Of a stretch of 64,000 bases of DNA, positions 43,413 through 51,660 are shown in pieces. This stretch comes from Rhizobium binae (GTDB lineage: Bacteria > Pseudomonadota > Alphaproteobacteria > Rhizobiales > Rhizobiaceae): contig NZ_CP071604.1 of NCBI RefSeq assembly GCF_017357225.1, forward strand, positions 4,328,001-4,392,000, written 5' to 3'. Position 1 is the stretch's first letter. Each line of letters begins with the position of its first letter. Under the pieces are notes generated by a model, which saw only the letters and a program-made list of their open reading frames with translations, ran no database searches and was not told the origin of the DNA. Position numbers and translations under genes: made by a program.

Positions 43413-43794
43413 GTCCAACCTCTTGTGCATCTGCGAAAACGGGAATGATGCGATGCTACAAAAGGCTACCTGAACCGGCGATTAACGGATCATTCAGAGC
43501 CCCTGCCGCGGCAAAATTAAGCTGAACGCTCCATTGCCTCCTGCGACGAAATCGGAGCCGCATCAATAGCATAAAGCAGTGGCTCGCGTGAAGATCGCTC
43601 ACATCTTTTGGCATCAGGGTCTGGCAACCGGATGCCTGCCGGTTTATATGCCACGACAATTTGCGCTTGCATTTTAATAAATGTTTAGCACAGCATTGAA
43701 ATTCAAGACTGCATTATTGAAGACCGTTTCGCGACCAAATTGAAAAGCCGCCAACGGCCTGGATGCGGACTTAGGTCCGGACAAGGGGCGTTTT
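43413..43794. promoter_or_regulatory. Divergent ndvA / luxR control region
   Basis: About 380 bases without a gene. It turns A/T-rich from about 43655 to 43740, where promoters are expected. A perfect inverted repeat CGGAC-TTAG-GTCCG (43766-43779) lies just before the luxR ribosome site; it could be an operator for autoregulation, but it is shorter than a classic 18-20 bp lux box. Confidence 0.4.
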
Positions 43795-44550
43795 GTGAAT
43801 ATTAATTCGTTAATTCAAGTGCTTGTAATTTTGGAAGAGTGCCCAAATCCGGACGCCGTCATCACCGAGCTCGAGCAGGTCCTCCACGGTTCCGGCTTCG
43901 AGTATTACGGCCTGCTGCGCCATTTGCAGAAGACACCGGCGCGACACAATTCGGAACTGCGGGCTGCACAGCTGGCCGGCCGCTGGCCGGAACGATGGCT
44001 GCAGATATATGCCGCAAAGAAATATGTCCGGATCGATCCGAGGGTGCGCTATCTCGCCCACGCGCAGCGGCCTTTCCGCTGGCGGGAAAGCATGGCGGCG
44101 TTCAACGGCGACGCGCATCGGCGCCGCATGGAGCAGATGATGGTCGACGCCTTCGGCCACGGATTGGAGGACGGCTACCTCTTTCCGATCCACGGGCGCA
44201 ACGGCATTCTGGGCAGCCTCAGTCTCGGCGGCAGACCGATCGAATTGTCGCCGGTGGAAATCGCCCTGCTCGAGGCCGTGGCGCGCAAGACCTTCTGGCG
44301 ACTGCTCGAGCTGACGGGCGAGGCCGAGGCACTGGAAACGGTGCTGCCGGCTGAGACGCCGCTGACGCGGCGCGAGATGGAAATCCTGCACTATCTCGCC
44401 GAAGGCATGACGTCGATGGAGATCAGCAAGATGCTGAAAATCTCGAACCACACCGTCGATTGGTACATGAACAGCCTGCAGGACAAGCTGAAGGCGAAGA
44501 ACCGGCAACAGGCAGTGGCGATCGCTTTCCGCCATGGCCTGATAAGCTGA
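43795..44550 (+). CDS. LuxR-family regulator with autoinducer-binding domain (LuxR solo)
   Basis: 251 residues. The N-terminal AHL-binding domain keeps the positions known from TraR: Trp and Tyr in RWLQIYAAKKY, DP in VRIDPRV, and the Trp of PFRWRES. The C-terminal GerE helix-turn-helix is LTRREMEILHYLAEGMTSMEISKMLKISNHTVDWYMNSL. Start GTG with AAGGGG eight bases upstream. No LuxI-type synthase is in the window, so it would respond to signals made elsewhere in the cell or by neighbours. Its targets are unknown; divergence from ndvA makes that gene a candidate. Confidence 0.88.
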   Translation: MNINSLIQVLVILEECPNPDAVITELEQVLHGSGFEYYGLLRHLQKTPARHNSELRAAQLAGRWPERWLQIYAAKKYVRIDPRVRYLAHAQRPFRWRESMAAFNGDAHRRRMEQMMVDAFGHGLEDGYLFPIHGRNGILGSLSLGGRPIELSPVEIALLEAVARKTFWRLLELTGEAEALETVLPAETPLTRREMEILHYLAEGMTSMEISKMLKISNHTVDWYMNSLQDKLKAKNRQQAVAIAFRHGLIS

Positions 44551-44643
44551 GCTTTTCTGATCCGTTTCGCCAAAATTGCTGCATACTGCCAGTCGACATG
44601 TCTTCGCATGGCGAGAAAGTGCGTTTCGCAGTCGCAAGAGAAA

Positions 44644-44672
44644 TTGAACTTCCTGTGACAAGAAGTTAAGAA
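44644..44672 (+). promoter_or_regulatory. Possible pyc promoter with an inverted repeat in the spacer
   Basis: TTGAAC (44644-44649), 17 bases, TAAGAA (44667-44672), about 50 bases before pyc. The inverted repeat AACTTC-N9-GAAGTT (44647-44652 / 44662-44667) overlaps the -35 and reaches the -10, where a bound protein would block RNA polymerase. Confidence 0.4.
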
Positions 44673-44723
44673 TTTTCTTCGCGGGTGCAGCATGCCCGCC
44701 TCTGAACGACGGAGGAGACCGTT

Positions 44724-47700
44724 TTGCCCATTTCCAAGATACTCGTTGCCAATCGCTCTGAAATAGCCATTCGCGTGTTCCGCGCGGCCAACGAGCTCGG
44801 AATCAAAACGGTGGCGATCTGGGCGGAAGAGGACAAGCTGGCGCTGCATCGCTTCAAGGCGGATGAGAGCTACCAGGTCGGCCGTGGTCCGCATCTGGCG
44901 CGCGATCTCGGGCCGATCGAAAGCTATCTGTCGATCGACGAGGTGATCCGGGTCGCCAAGCTTTCGGGCGCCGACGCCATTCACCCCGGCTACGGCCTCT
45001 TGTCGGAAAGCCCGGAATTCGTAGATGCCTGCAACAAGGCCGGCATCATCTTCATCGGCCCGAAGGCCGATACGATGCGCCAGCTCGGCAACAAGGTCGC
45101 GGCGCGCAATCTGGCGATCTCGGTCGGCGTGCCCGTCGTGCCGGCGACCGAACCATTGCCGGACGACATGGCCGAGGTGGCGAAGATGGCGGCGGCGATT
45201 GGCTATCCCGTCATGCTGAAGGCCTCCTGGGGCGGCGGCGGCCGCGGTATGCGCGTCATCCGCGCCGAAGCCGATCTCGTCCGCGAGGTGACGGAAGCCA
45301 AGCGCGAGGCAATGGCGGCCTTCGGCAAGGACGAGGTCTATCTGGAAAAGCTGGTCGAGCGCGCCCGCCATGTCGAAAGCCAGATCCTCGGCGATACGCA
45401 CGGCAATGTCGTGCATCTGTTCGAGCGTGACTGCTCGATCCAGCGCCGCAACCAGAAGGTCGTCGAGCGCGCGCCGGCGCCCTATCTTTCCGAGGCGCAG
45501 CGCCAGGAGCTCGCCGCCTATTCGCTGAAGATCGCGGCGGCGACCAATTATATCGGCGCCGGCACCGTCGAATATCTGATGGATGCCGATACCGGCAAAT
45601 TCTACTTCATCGAGGTCAATCCGCGCATCCAGGTCGAGCACACGGTGACCGAAGTCGTCACCGGTATCGACATCGTCAAGGCGCAGATCCATATCCTCGA
45701 CGGCGCCGCGATCGGCACGCCGGAATCGGGCGTTCCCGCTCAGGCCGACATCCGTCTCAACGGCCATGCGCTGCAATGCCGCATCACCACGGAAGATCCG
45801 GAACACAACTTCATTCCGGATTACGGCCGCATCACCGCCTACCGCTCGGCCTCCGGCTTCGGCATCCGCCTTGACGGCGGCACTTCCTATTCCGGCGCCA
45901 TCATCACCCGCTATTATGATCCGCTGCTCGTCAAGGTGACGGCCTGGGCGCCGAACCCGTCCGAAGCGATCAGCCGCATGGACCGGGCGCTGCGCGAATT
46001 CCGCATCCGCGGCGTGGCCACCAACCTGACCTTCCTCGAAGCGATCATCGGCCACCCGAAGTTCCGCGACAACAGCTACACCACCCGCTTCATCGACACG
46101 ACGCCGGAGCTCTTCCAGCAGGTCAAGCGTCAGGACCGCGCGACGAAGCTCCTGACCTATCTCGCCGACGTCACCGTCAACGGCCACCCCGAAGCCAAGG
46201 ACAGACCGAAGCCGCTGGAGAATGCCGCCAAGCCGGTGGTGCCCTATGCCAACGGCAATGGCGTGAAAGACGGCACCAAGCAGCTTCTCGACAGGCTTGG
46301 TCCGAAGAAGTTCGGCGAGTGGATGCGCAACGAGAAGCGGGTGCTTCTGACCGATACGACGATGCGTGACGGCCACCAGTCGCTGCTCGCCACCCGCATG
46401 CGCACCTATGACATCGCCAGGATCGCCGGCACCTATGCGCATGCGCTGCCGAATCTCTTGTCGCTCGAATGCTGGGGCGGCGCCACCTTCGACGTCTCCA
46501 TGCGCTTCCTCACCGAAGATCCGTGGGAACGGCTGGCGCTGATCCGCGAGGGCGCGCCGAACCTGCTCCTGCAGATGCTGCTGCGCGGCGCCAACGGCGT
46601 CGGCTACACCAACTATCCTGACAATGTCGTCAAATACTTCGTCCGCCAGGCTGCCAGGGGCGGCATCGATCTCTTCCGCGTCTTCGACTGCCTGAACTGG
46701 GTCGAGAACATGCGGGTGTCGATGGATGCGATTGCCGAGGAGAACAAGCTCTGCGAGGCGGCGATCTGCTACACCGGCGATATCCTCAATTCCGCCCGCC
46801 CCAAATACGACCTGAAATATTATACCGACCTTGCCGTCGAGCTCGAGAAGGCCGGCGCCCATATCATCGCAGTCAAGGATATGGCGGGTCTGTTGAAGCC
46901 GGCGGCGGCGAAGGTGCTGTTCAAGGCGCTGCGCGAGGCGACCAGCCTGCCGATCCACTTCCACACGCATGACACGTCGGGCATTGCGGCCGCCACCGTT
47001 CTTGCGGCCGTCGAAGCCGGTGTCGACGCCGTCGATGCGGCAATGGATGCGCTTTCCGGCAATACCTCTCAGCCCTGCCTCGGCTCGATCGTCGAGGCGC
47101 TCTCCGGCTCCGAACGCGATCCAGGCCTCGATCCGGAATGGATCCGCCGCATCTCCTTCTATTGGGAAGCTGTGCGCAATCAGTATGCTGCTTTCGAAAG
47201 CGACCTCAAGGGCCCGGCCTCGGAAGTCTATCTGCATGAAATGCCGGGTGGCCAGTTCACCAATCTCAAGGAGCAGGCGCGCTCGCTGGGACTGGAGACC
47301 CGTTGGCACCAGGTGGCGCAGGCCTATGCCGACGCCAACCGGATGTTTGGCGATATCGTCAAGGTGACGCCCTCCTCCAAGGTCGTCGGTGACATGGCCC
47401 TGATGATGGTCAGCCAGGATCTGACGGTCGCCGACGTCGTCAGCCCCGAGCGCGAAGTCTCTTTCCCGGAATCGGTGGTCTCGATGCTGAGGGGCGATCT
47501 CGGCCAGCCGCCGTCGGGATGGCCGGCAGCGCTGCAGAAGAAGGCGCTGAAGGGCGAAAAGCCCTATACGGTGCGTCCCGGTTCGCTGCTGAAGGAAGCT
47601 GATCTCGATGCCGAGCGCAAGGTCATCGAGACGAAGCTGGAGCGCGAGGTCAGCGACTTCGAGTTTGCCTCCTACCTGATGTATCCGAAGGTCTTCACCG

Positions 47701-48188
47701 ACTTCGCGCTCGCCTCCGATACCTATGGCCCAGTCTCGGTGCTGCCGACGCCGGCCTATTTCTACGGGCTGGCCGATGGCGAGGAGCTGTTTGCCGATAT
47801 CGAAAGAGGCAAGACGCTCGTCATCGTCAATCAGGCGATGAGCGCCACCGACAGCCAGGGCATGGTCACCGTCTTCTTCGAGCTCAACGGTCAGCCGCGC
47901 CGCATCAAGGTGCCGGACCGGGCCCATGGGGCGACGGGCGCGGCTGTCCGCCGCAAGGCCGAACCCGGCAATGCCGCACATGTCGGTGCGCCGATGCCCG
48001 GCGTCATCAGCCGCGTCTTCGCCTCGTCCGGCCAGGCCGTCAGCGCCGGTGACGTGCTCGTCTCCATCGAGGCGATGAAGATGGAAACGGCGATCCACGC
48101 GGAAAAGGATGGAACCATTGCCGAAATCCTCGTCAAGGCCGGCGACCAGATCGATGCCAAGGACCTGCTTGTCGTCTATGCCGGTTGA
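44724..48188 (+). CDS. pyc: Pyruvate carboxylase
   Basis: 1154-residue biotin enzyme that converts pyruvate and bicarbonate to oxaloacetate, the main anaplerotic step in rhizobia on sugars. Order: biotin carboxylase domain (ILVANRSEIAIRVFRAANELG at the N-terminus, SWGGGGRGMRVI, FIEVNPRIQVEHTVTE); carboxyltransferase domain from near residue 540 (LLTDTTMRDGHQSLLATRMRT, metal-binding HFHTHDTSG); C-terminal biotin carrier with SIEAMKMETAIHAE, the lysine carrying biotin. Start is TTG with GGAGGA closely upstream. It agrees nearly throughout with my memory of R. etli Pyc. Confidence 0.98.
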   Translation: MPISKILVANRSEIAIRVFRAANELGIKTVAIWAEEDKLALHRFKADESYQVGRGPHLARDLGPIESYLSIDEVIRVAKLSGADAIHPGYGLLSESPEFVDACNKAGIIFIGPKADTMRQLGNKVAARNLAISVGVPVVPATEPLPDDMAEVAKMAAAIGYPVMLKASWGGGGRGMRVIRAEADLVREVTEAKREAMAAFGKDEVYLEKLVERARHVESQILGDTHGNVVHLFERDCSIQRRNQKVVERAPAPYLSEAQRQELAAYSLKIAAATNYIGAGTVEYLMDADTGKFYFIEVNPRIQVEHTVTEVVTGIDIVKAQIHILDGAAIGTPESGVPAQADIRLNGHALQCRITTEDPEHNFIPDYGRITAYRSASGFGIRLDGGTSYSGAIITRYYDPLLVKVTAWAPNPSEAISRMDRALREFRIRGVATNLTFLEAIIGHPKFRDNSYTTRFIDTTPELFQQVKRQDRATKLLTYLADVTVNGHPEAKDRPKPLENAAKPVVPYANGNGVKDGTKQLLDRLGPKKFGEWMRNEKRVLLTDTTMRDGHQSLLATRMRTYDIARIAGTYAHALPNLLSLECWGGATFDVSMRFLTEDPWERLALIREGAPNLLLQMLLRGANGVGYTNYPDNVVKYFVRQAARGGIDLFRVFDCLNWVENMRVSMDAIAEENKLCEAAICYTGDILNSARPKYDLKYYTDLAVELEKAGAHIIAVKDMAGLLKPAAAKVLFKALREATSLPIHFHTHDTSGIAAATVLAAVEAGVDAVDAAMDALSGNTSQPCLGSIVEALSGSERDPGLDPEWIRRISFYWEAVRNQYAAFESDLKGPASEVYLHEMPGGQFTNLKEQARSLGLETRWHQVAQAYADANRMFGDIVKVTPSSKVVGDMALMMVSQDLTVADVVSPEREVSFPESVVSMLRGDLGQPPSGWPAALQKKALKGEKPYTVRPGSLLKEADLDAERKVIETKLEREVSDFEFASYLMYPKVFTDFALASDTYGPVSVLPTPAYFYGLADGEELFADIERGKTLVIVNQAMSATDSQGMVTVFFELNGQPRRIKVPDRAHGATGAAVRRKAEPGNAAHVGAPMPGVISRVFASSGQAVSAGDVLVSIEAMKMETAIHAEKDGTIAEILVKAGDQIDAKDLLVVYAG

Positions 48189-48288
48189 GCCTTGCCGAGA
48201 GGCTTGATCAGTTGGCCGGCTGCTTCGGCCAATCACCCGATTGTGTGTGATCGAGCTGTCGGAAAGCTGATTTTTCGGAGCGTTTACG

Positions 48289-48320
48289 GCCTCCTCGCCT
48301 TGCCTGGCGAGGAGGCTTTC
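48289..48320 (+). terminator. Terminator of pyc
   Basis: Stem GCCTCCTCGCC-TTGCCT-GGCGAGGAGGC, 11 perfect pairs, followed by TTTC. A weaker hairpin TTGGCCG / CGGCCAA occurs earlier at 48212-48232 without a T-run. Confidence 0.85.
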
Positions 48321-48373
48321 TCATAGACTTGAGGTCGTATATCCGCCCCAAGACCAACCAGGAAATCCTCTCC

Positions 48374-48946
48374 ATGAGCAAGTTGAAGTTTGCCGTCATC
48401 GTCGGCAGCACACGCATTGGCCGTTTCGCCGAACATCCGGCCAAGTGGATCGCTGGGCTCGTCGGCCAACGCTCCGATCTCGAAGTCGAGGTTCTCGATC
48501 TTCTCGACTATCCCATGCATTTCTTCGGCGAAGAGCGGGCAACTACGGCGGAAAGCGAAGCCGCCGAGCGCTGGAAGAAGAAGCTACGCGAATTCGACGG
48601 CTTCATTTTCACCGTTGCCGAGTACAATCATGCGCCGACGGCGGTTTTAAAGAACGCGATCGATCTCGGCGAATTCATCCAGAAGCCGGTCGGTTTCGTC
48701 GGTTATGGCGGTGTCGGCGGCGCACGTGCGGTCGAGCAGCTTCGTCTGATCTTCGTGGAAATGGGTGCCGCTTCCGTCAAGACCGGCGTCCACATCGCCT
48801 TCAGCGAATATCTTGCCGTTCTCAAGGAAGGCAAGAGCCTGGGCGATTACGCGCATCTCAACGAGGCTGCCAAGAACCTGCTCGACCAGATCACCTGGTG
48901 GGGCAATGCGCTGAAGGCAGCGCGCTCCGTCGTCACCTCGGCCTGA
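48374..48946 (+). CDS. NADPH-dependent FMN reductase family protein
   Basis: 190 residues of the flavodoxin-like FMN reductase family: LKFAVIVGSTRIGRFAEHPAKW binds the flavin phosphate, then FIFTVAEYNHAPTAVLKNAIDL (the P-x-x-LKNAID motif) and VGFVGYGGVGGARAVEQLR. Likely reduces quinones or azo compounds or supplies reduced FMN; exact substrate unknown. AGGAAA lies upstream of the ATG. It converges with the amino-acid ABC operon at a perfect palindrome. Confidence 0.88.
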   Translation: MSKLKFAVIVGSTRIGRFAEHPAKWIAGLVGQRSDLEVEVLDLLDYPMHFFGEERATTAESEAAERWKKKLREFDGFIFTVAEYNHAPTAVLKNAIDLGEFIQKPVGFVGYGGVGGARAVEQLRLIFVEMGAASVKTGVHIAFSEYLAVLKEGKSLGDYAHLNEAAKNLLDQITWWGNALKAARSVVTSA

Positions 48947-48969
48947 GCCAGGTCGTTTAGACACAAAGC

Positions 48970-48999
48970 GTCTCACGTGAATCATGATTCACGTGAGAC
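48970..48999. terminator. Perfect 30-bp palindrome, probable bidirectional terminator
   Basis: Arm GTCTCACGTGAATCA followed directly by its exact reverse complement, no central spacer. It fills the 56 bases between two converging genes. It lacks a T-run on either side, so it might also be a protein-binding site. Confidence 0.6.
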
Positions 49000-49002
49000 A
49001 GT

Positions 49003-49764
49003 TCAGATATCGTAGGTATGAGCGGCGTTGATCGTCGAAATGAAGCGCTTGGTGCGTTCGCGCTGCGGCGCGGTGAAGATCGCCCTGGCGCTGCCCGTTT
49101 CCACCACGCTGCCGGCTTCCAGGAAGACCACGTCATTGGCGATCTTGGAGGCGAGGCGCAGATCATGGGTCGCCATGACCATGGTCGTGCCTTCCCGGGC
49201 CAACTGGCCCAGCACATCGACCACTTCCGCGGAGAGTTCCGGATCGAGCGCCGAGGTCGGCTCGTCACACAGAAGCACGCGCGGCGACGGCGCGAGCGCC
49301 CGGGCGATCGCCACGCGCTGTTGCTGGCCGCCCGATAATGTCGAAGGCCAGGCATCGGCCTTGTGCGCCATGCCGACCTTCGTCAGGAGTTCGGTGGCGC
49401 GTTCGCGGGCTTTCTCCTTCGGCCATTTCAGCACCGTGACCAGACTTTCCATGACGTTTTCGATCGCGGTTTGATGCGGGAAGAGCTGGAAGTTCTGGAA
49501 AACCATGCCGGTCTGGCGGCGGATTTTTTGGATTGCCTGCCAGCCGACCCGTTTGCCGGGCGCGAAGGAAAGCTCTGCCTCGCCGAGGCGGATTGCACCT
49601 GATGTCGGGATTTCGAGCAGGTTGATACAGCGCAGCAGCGTGCTTTTGCCGCCACCTGAGGGCCCGACCAGCGCGGTGACGCTGCCTTCGGGGATGCGAA
49701 TGCTGATGTCCTTCAGGATAATGGCGTCGCCGAAGCGCTTTTCGATGTTGGAAAGCTCGATCAT
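49003..49764 (-). CDS. Polar amino-acid ABC transporter ATPase
   Basis: 253 residues of the GlnQ/HisP group: Walker A GPSGGGKST near 35, Q-loop MVFQNFQLFPHQTAIENV, signature LSGGQQQRVAIARAL, Walker B VLLCDEPTSALDPEL and H-loop ATHDLRLA. It energises the permease encoded immediately upstream; start and stop overlap as ATGA. Confidence 0.94.
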   Translation of the reverse strand: MIELSNIEKRFGDAIILKDISIRIPEGSVTALVGPSGGGKSTLLRCINLLEIPTSGAIRLGEAELSFAPGKRVGWQAIQKIRRQTGMVFQNFQLFPHQTAIENVMESLVTVLKWPKEKARERATELLTKVGMAHKADAWPSTLSGGQQQRVAIARALAPSPRVLLCDEPTSALDPELSAEVVDVLGQLAREGTTMVMATHDLRLASKIANDVVFLEAGSVVETGSARAIFTAPQRERTKRFISTINAAHTYDI

Positions 49765-50441
49765 GCATTTGCCTCGAGCATGCCGCCGTAACGCGAGAAG
49801 CGGCGTTCCAGCCGCACCTGCAGCTGCGAGAGGATGGAGCTCAGCGCAAGATAGATCAGCGCCGCCTCGATATAGAGGATCAGCGGCTCATAGGTGGTGG
49901 CGACGATGCGCTGAGCTGCCTGGAACAGTTCCGGCACGGTGATGGCGGCGGCAAGCGACGTGTCCTTGACCAGCGAAATGAAGGTATTCGACAGCGGCGG
50001 CACGGCGACGCGGCCGGCCTGCGGCAGGATGGTGCGGCTCATCGCCTGGCGCCAGCTCATGCCGATCGAATAGGCCGCTTCCCACTGACCCTTGGGCACG
50101 GAGGAGATGACGGCGCGGATGATCTCGGAGCTGTAAGCGCCGATATTCAGGGTAAAGCCAATGAGGGCGGCGGGAAAGGCATCGAGAAGGATGCCGATGC
50201 TCGGCAGGCCGTAGAAGATCACGAAGAGCTGCACGAGCAGCGGAGTGCCACGGATGACCCAGACATAGAAACGGGCGACGGCCGTAAACGGTGCGGGACC
50301 GAAGAGGCGGGCGATCGCCGTGATCAGGCCGAGGATCAGACCGAAGGTGAAGGACAGCAGCGTGAGGGGGATGGTGAAGATCAAACCCGCCCAGAGGAGC
50401 GAGGGCAGCGATTCCGCCATCAGTTGAAGCCAGTGCTGCAA
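49761..50441 (-). CDS. Polar amino-acid ABC transporter permease
   Basis: 226 residues with about five helices and the His/Glu/Gln permease signature (WAGLIFTIPLTLLSF, VIRGTPLLVQLFVIFYGLPSIGI, AYSSEIIRAVISSVPKGQWEAAYSIGMSWRQAMSRTILPQA). The closest pattern I recall is the cystine importer group (TcyL/YecS). It is translationally coupled to the ATPase. Confidence 0.93.
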   Translation of the reverse strand: MQHWLQLMAESLPSLLWAGLIFTIPLTLLSFTFGLILGLITAIARLFGPAPFTAVARFYVWVIRGTPLLVQLFVIFYGLPSIGILLDAFPAALIGFTLNIGAYSSEIIRAVISSVPKGQWEAAYSIGMSWRQAMSRTILPQAGRVAVPPLSNTFISLVKDTSLAAAITVPELFQAAQRIVATTYEPLILYIEAALIYLALSSILSQLQVRLERRFSRYGGMLEANA

Positions 50442-50489
50442 GAAAGGTTCCCTCTCTTCGGTTGGGTGGTGACATCTCGAATATCCCTC

Positions 50490-50518
50490 CTCAACCCCTC
50501 CCTACAAGGGGGAGGGGG
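50490..50518 (+). repeat. Intergenic repeat, first of an inverted pair
   Basis: CTCAACCCCTCCCTACAAGG followed by GGGAGGGG, itself able to fold as a hairpin. A related copy in inverse orientation lies at 50603-50630, so the 200-base gap between the binding-protein and permease genes can form a large structure. Confidence 0.55.
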
Positions 50519-50602
50519 TTTGGATGCCGTTCCCGACGCCTTTCACTTCATCGTTTCATCCGCAGGAAGGCCGATGTTTTCTGCAAGCGGATGCTTCAAG
50601 TT

Positions 50603-50630
50603 AGCCCCTCCCTTGGGGGGTTGAGAGGGG
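50603..50630 (-). repeat. Intergenic repeat, second of an inverted pair
   Basis: On the minus strand it reads CTCAACCCCCCAAGGGAGGGG, a diverged copy of 50490-50518. It starts 12 bases after the binding-protein stop and may limit transcription into the permease gene. Confidence 0.55.
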
Positions 50631-50641
50631 ATTTTCCCAAC

Positions 50642-51415
50642 TTACTTCGAAACGTCCTGGCCGAAATATTTGTCGGCGATCTTCTTGTACGTACCGTCGG
50701 CCTTGATTTCGGCAAGCGCCTTGTTGATTTCGGCAAGAAGCTCCGGCTCGTTCTTGCGGATGATGATACCGGAGTAATCGGCATTTTCCTGCTGGGCGGC
50801 AATCTTCACCGGCGCGTCCGGCTTATGCTTCTTGAAGTCCAGGAAGGAGAGGCTGTCGTTGATCGTCGCATCGGCGCGTTTGGTCAGCACGAGCTGGATC
50901 GACTGGTCGAAACCGTCGGTGCCGACGAGCTCCGCGCCGGCCTCGGTCGCGAGCTTGCCGAAGTTGCTGGTCAGCGACTGGGCGGATTTCTTGCCCTTCA
51001 GATCGGCGAAGGTCTTGATGCTGTCGTCGCCGTCGCGGACGATCAGCACGGCCTTGGAAGCGATATAGGGTTCGGAGAAATCATATTTCTGCTTGCGGGC
51101 TTCGGTGATGCCGACCTGGTTGATGACGGTGTCGTAGCGCTTGGCGTCGAGGCCGGCGATCAGGCCGTCCCACTTGCCTTCGACGAATTCGGCCTTGACG
51201 CCGAGCTTGGCGGCGATCGCCTCGCCGATCTCGACGTCGAAGCCGATAAGCTTGCCGCTTTCGTCATGATAGGTGAAGGGCGCATAGGTGCCTTCGGTTC
51301 CGATCTTGAAGACGCCCGCCGATTTGATGGCAGCTAGGTTTTCGCCGGCATGGGCGGGCAGGAGGGCTGCAGCCTGAATGAGGACAGCGGCGGCGGCGGT
51401 TTTCAACCAATTCAT
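50642..51415 (-). CDS. Polar amino-acid (cystine-type) ABC substrate-binding protein
   Basis: 257 residues: signal peptide ending LLPAHA, then an SBP family 3 fold (VFKIGTEGTYAPFTYHDESGKLIGFDVEIGEAIAAKLG, WDGLIAGLDAKRYDTVINQVGITEARKQKYDFSEPY). The WDGLIAGL...D.VINQVGIT pattern is like FliY/TcyJ cystine-binding proteins, so cystine is my best guess. MNWLK at 51415 has AAGGA about ten bases before it; an ATG four codons upstream (51427) is the alternative. A 200-base repeat-rich gap separates it from its permease. Confidence 0.88.
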   Translation of the reverse strand: MNWLKTAAAAVLIQAAALLPAHAGENLAAIKSAGVFKIGTEGTYAPFTYHDESGKLIGFDVEIGEAIAAKLGVKAEFVEGKWDGLIAGLDAKRYDTVINQVGITEARKQKYDFSEPYIASKAVLIVRDGDDSIKTFADLKGKKSAQSLTSNFGKLATEAGAELVGTDGFDQSIQLVLTKRADATINDSLSFLDFKKHKPDAPVKIAAQQENADYSGIIIRKNEPELLAEINKALAEIKADGTYKKIADKYFGQDVSK

Positions 51416-51460
51416 TGTTTTGTCCATCCTTGGGAGGTGTGATCGGATTCGGCATAGTTT

Positions 51461-51513
51461 GCAGAAAACTAGGGCGGCGGAAGCGTAGAAAACTGCGAAT
51501 AAATGCAGAAACT
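51461..51513 (-). promoter_or_regulatory. Three short direct repeats upstream of the cystine-type operon
   Basis: GCAGAAAACT (51461), GTAGAAAACT (51485) and GCAGAAACT (51505) lie 20-24 bases apart, within 100 bases upstream of the binding-protein start. Even spacing near two helical turns suggests an operator. Confidence 0.35.
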
Positions 51514-51608
51514 GCAAAATATTTTTCTCCGGCGGCGGCCGCCGCCCAAGGGGGCGCATTGTTTCATCGCATCAGAAAACGTGTAGCTGTGCATGTTGTC
51601 TGCACGAT

Positions 51609-51622
51609 CATAAACGTTTATG
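51609..51622 (+). promoter_or_regulatory. 14-bp perfect palindrome, possible DeoR operator
   Basis: CATAAAC-GTTTATG, 38 bases before the start of the DeoR-type gene and between it and the divergent amino-acid operon. A perfect A/T-rich dyad near the regulator's own start suggests autoregulation. Confidence 0.5.
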
Positions 51623-51660
51623 CATGTTTTCATCAGATCGGCCAATGACCCGGTAGGAAC

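Noticed and set aside
48212..48232. First hairpin after pyc as its terminator
   Set aside because: The seven-pair stem lacks a T-run; the perfect 11-pair stem at 48289 is the better terminator.
44391..48236. A very long open frame (about 1280 codons) on the minus strand opposite pyc
   Set aside because: It mirrors the codon pattern of pyc in high-GC DNA, has no domain, no ribosome site and overlaps luxR. The plus-strand gene is certain.
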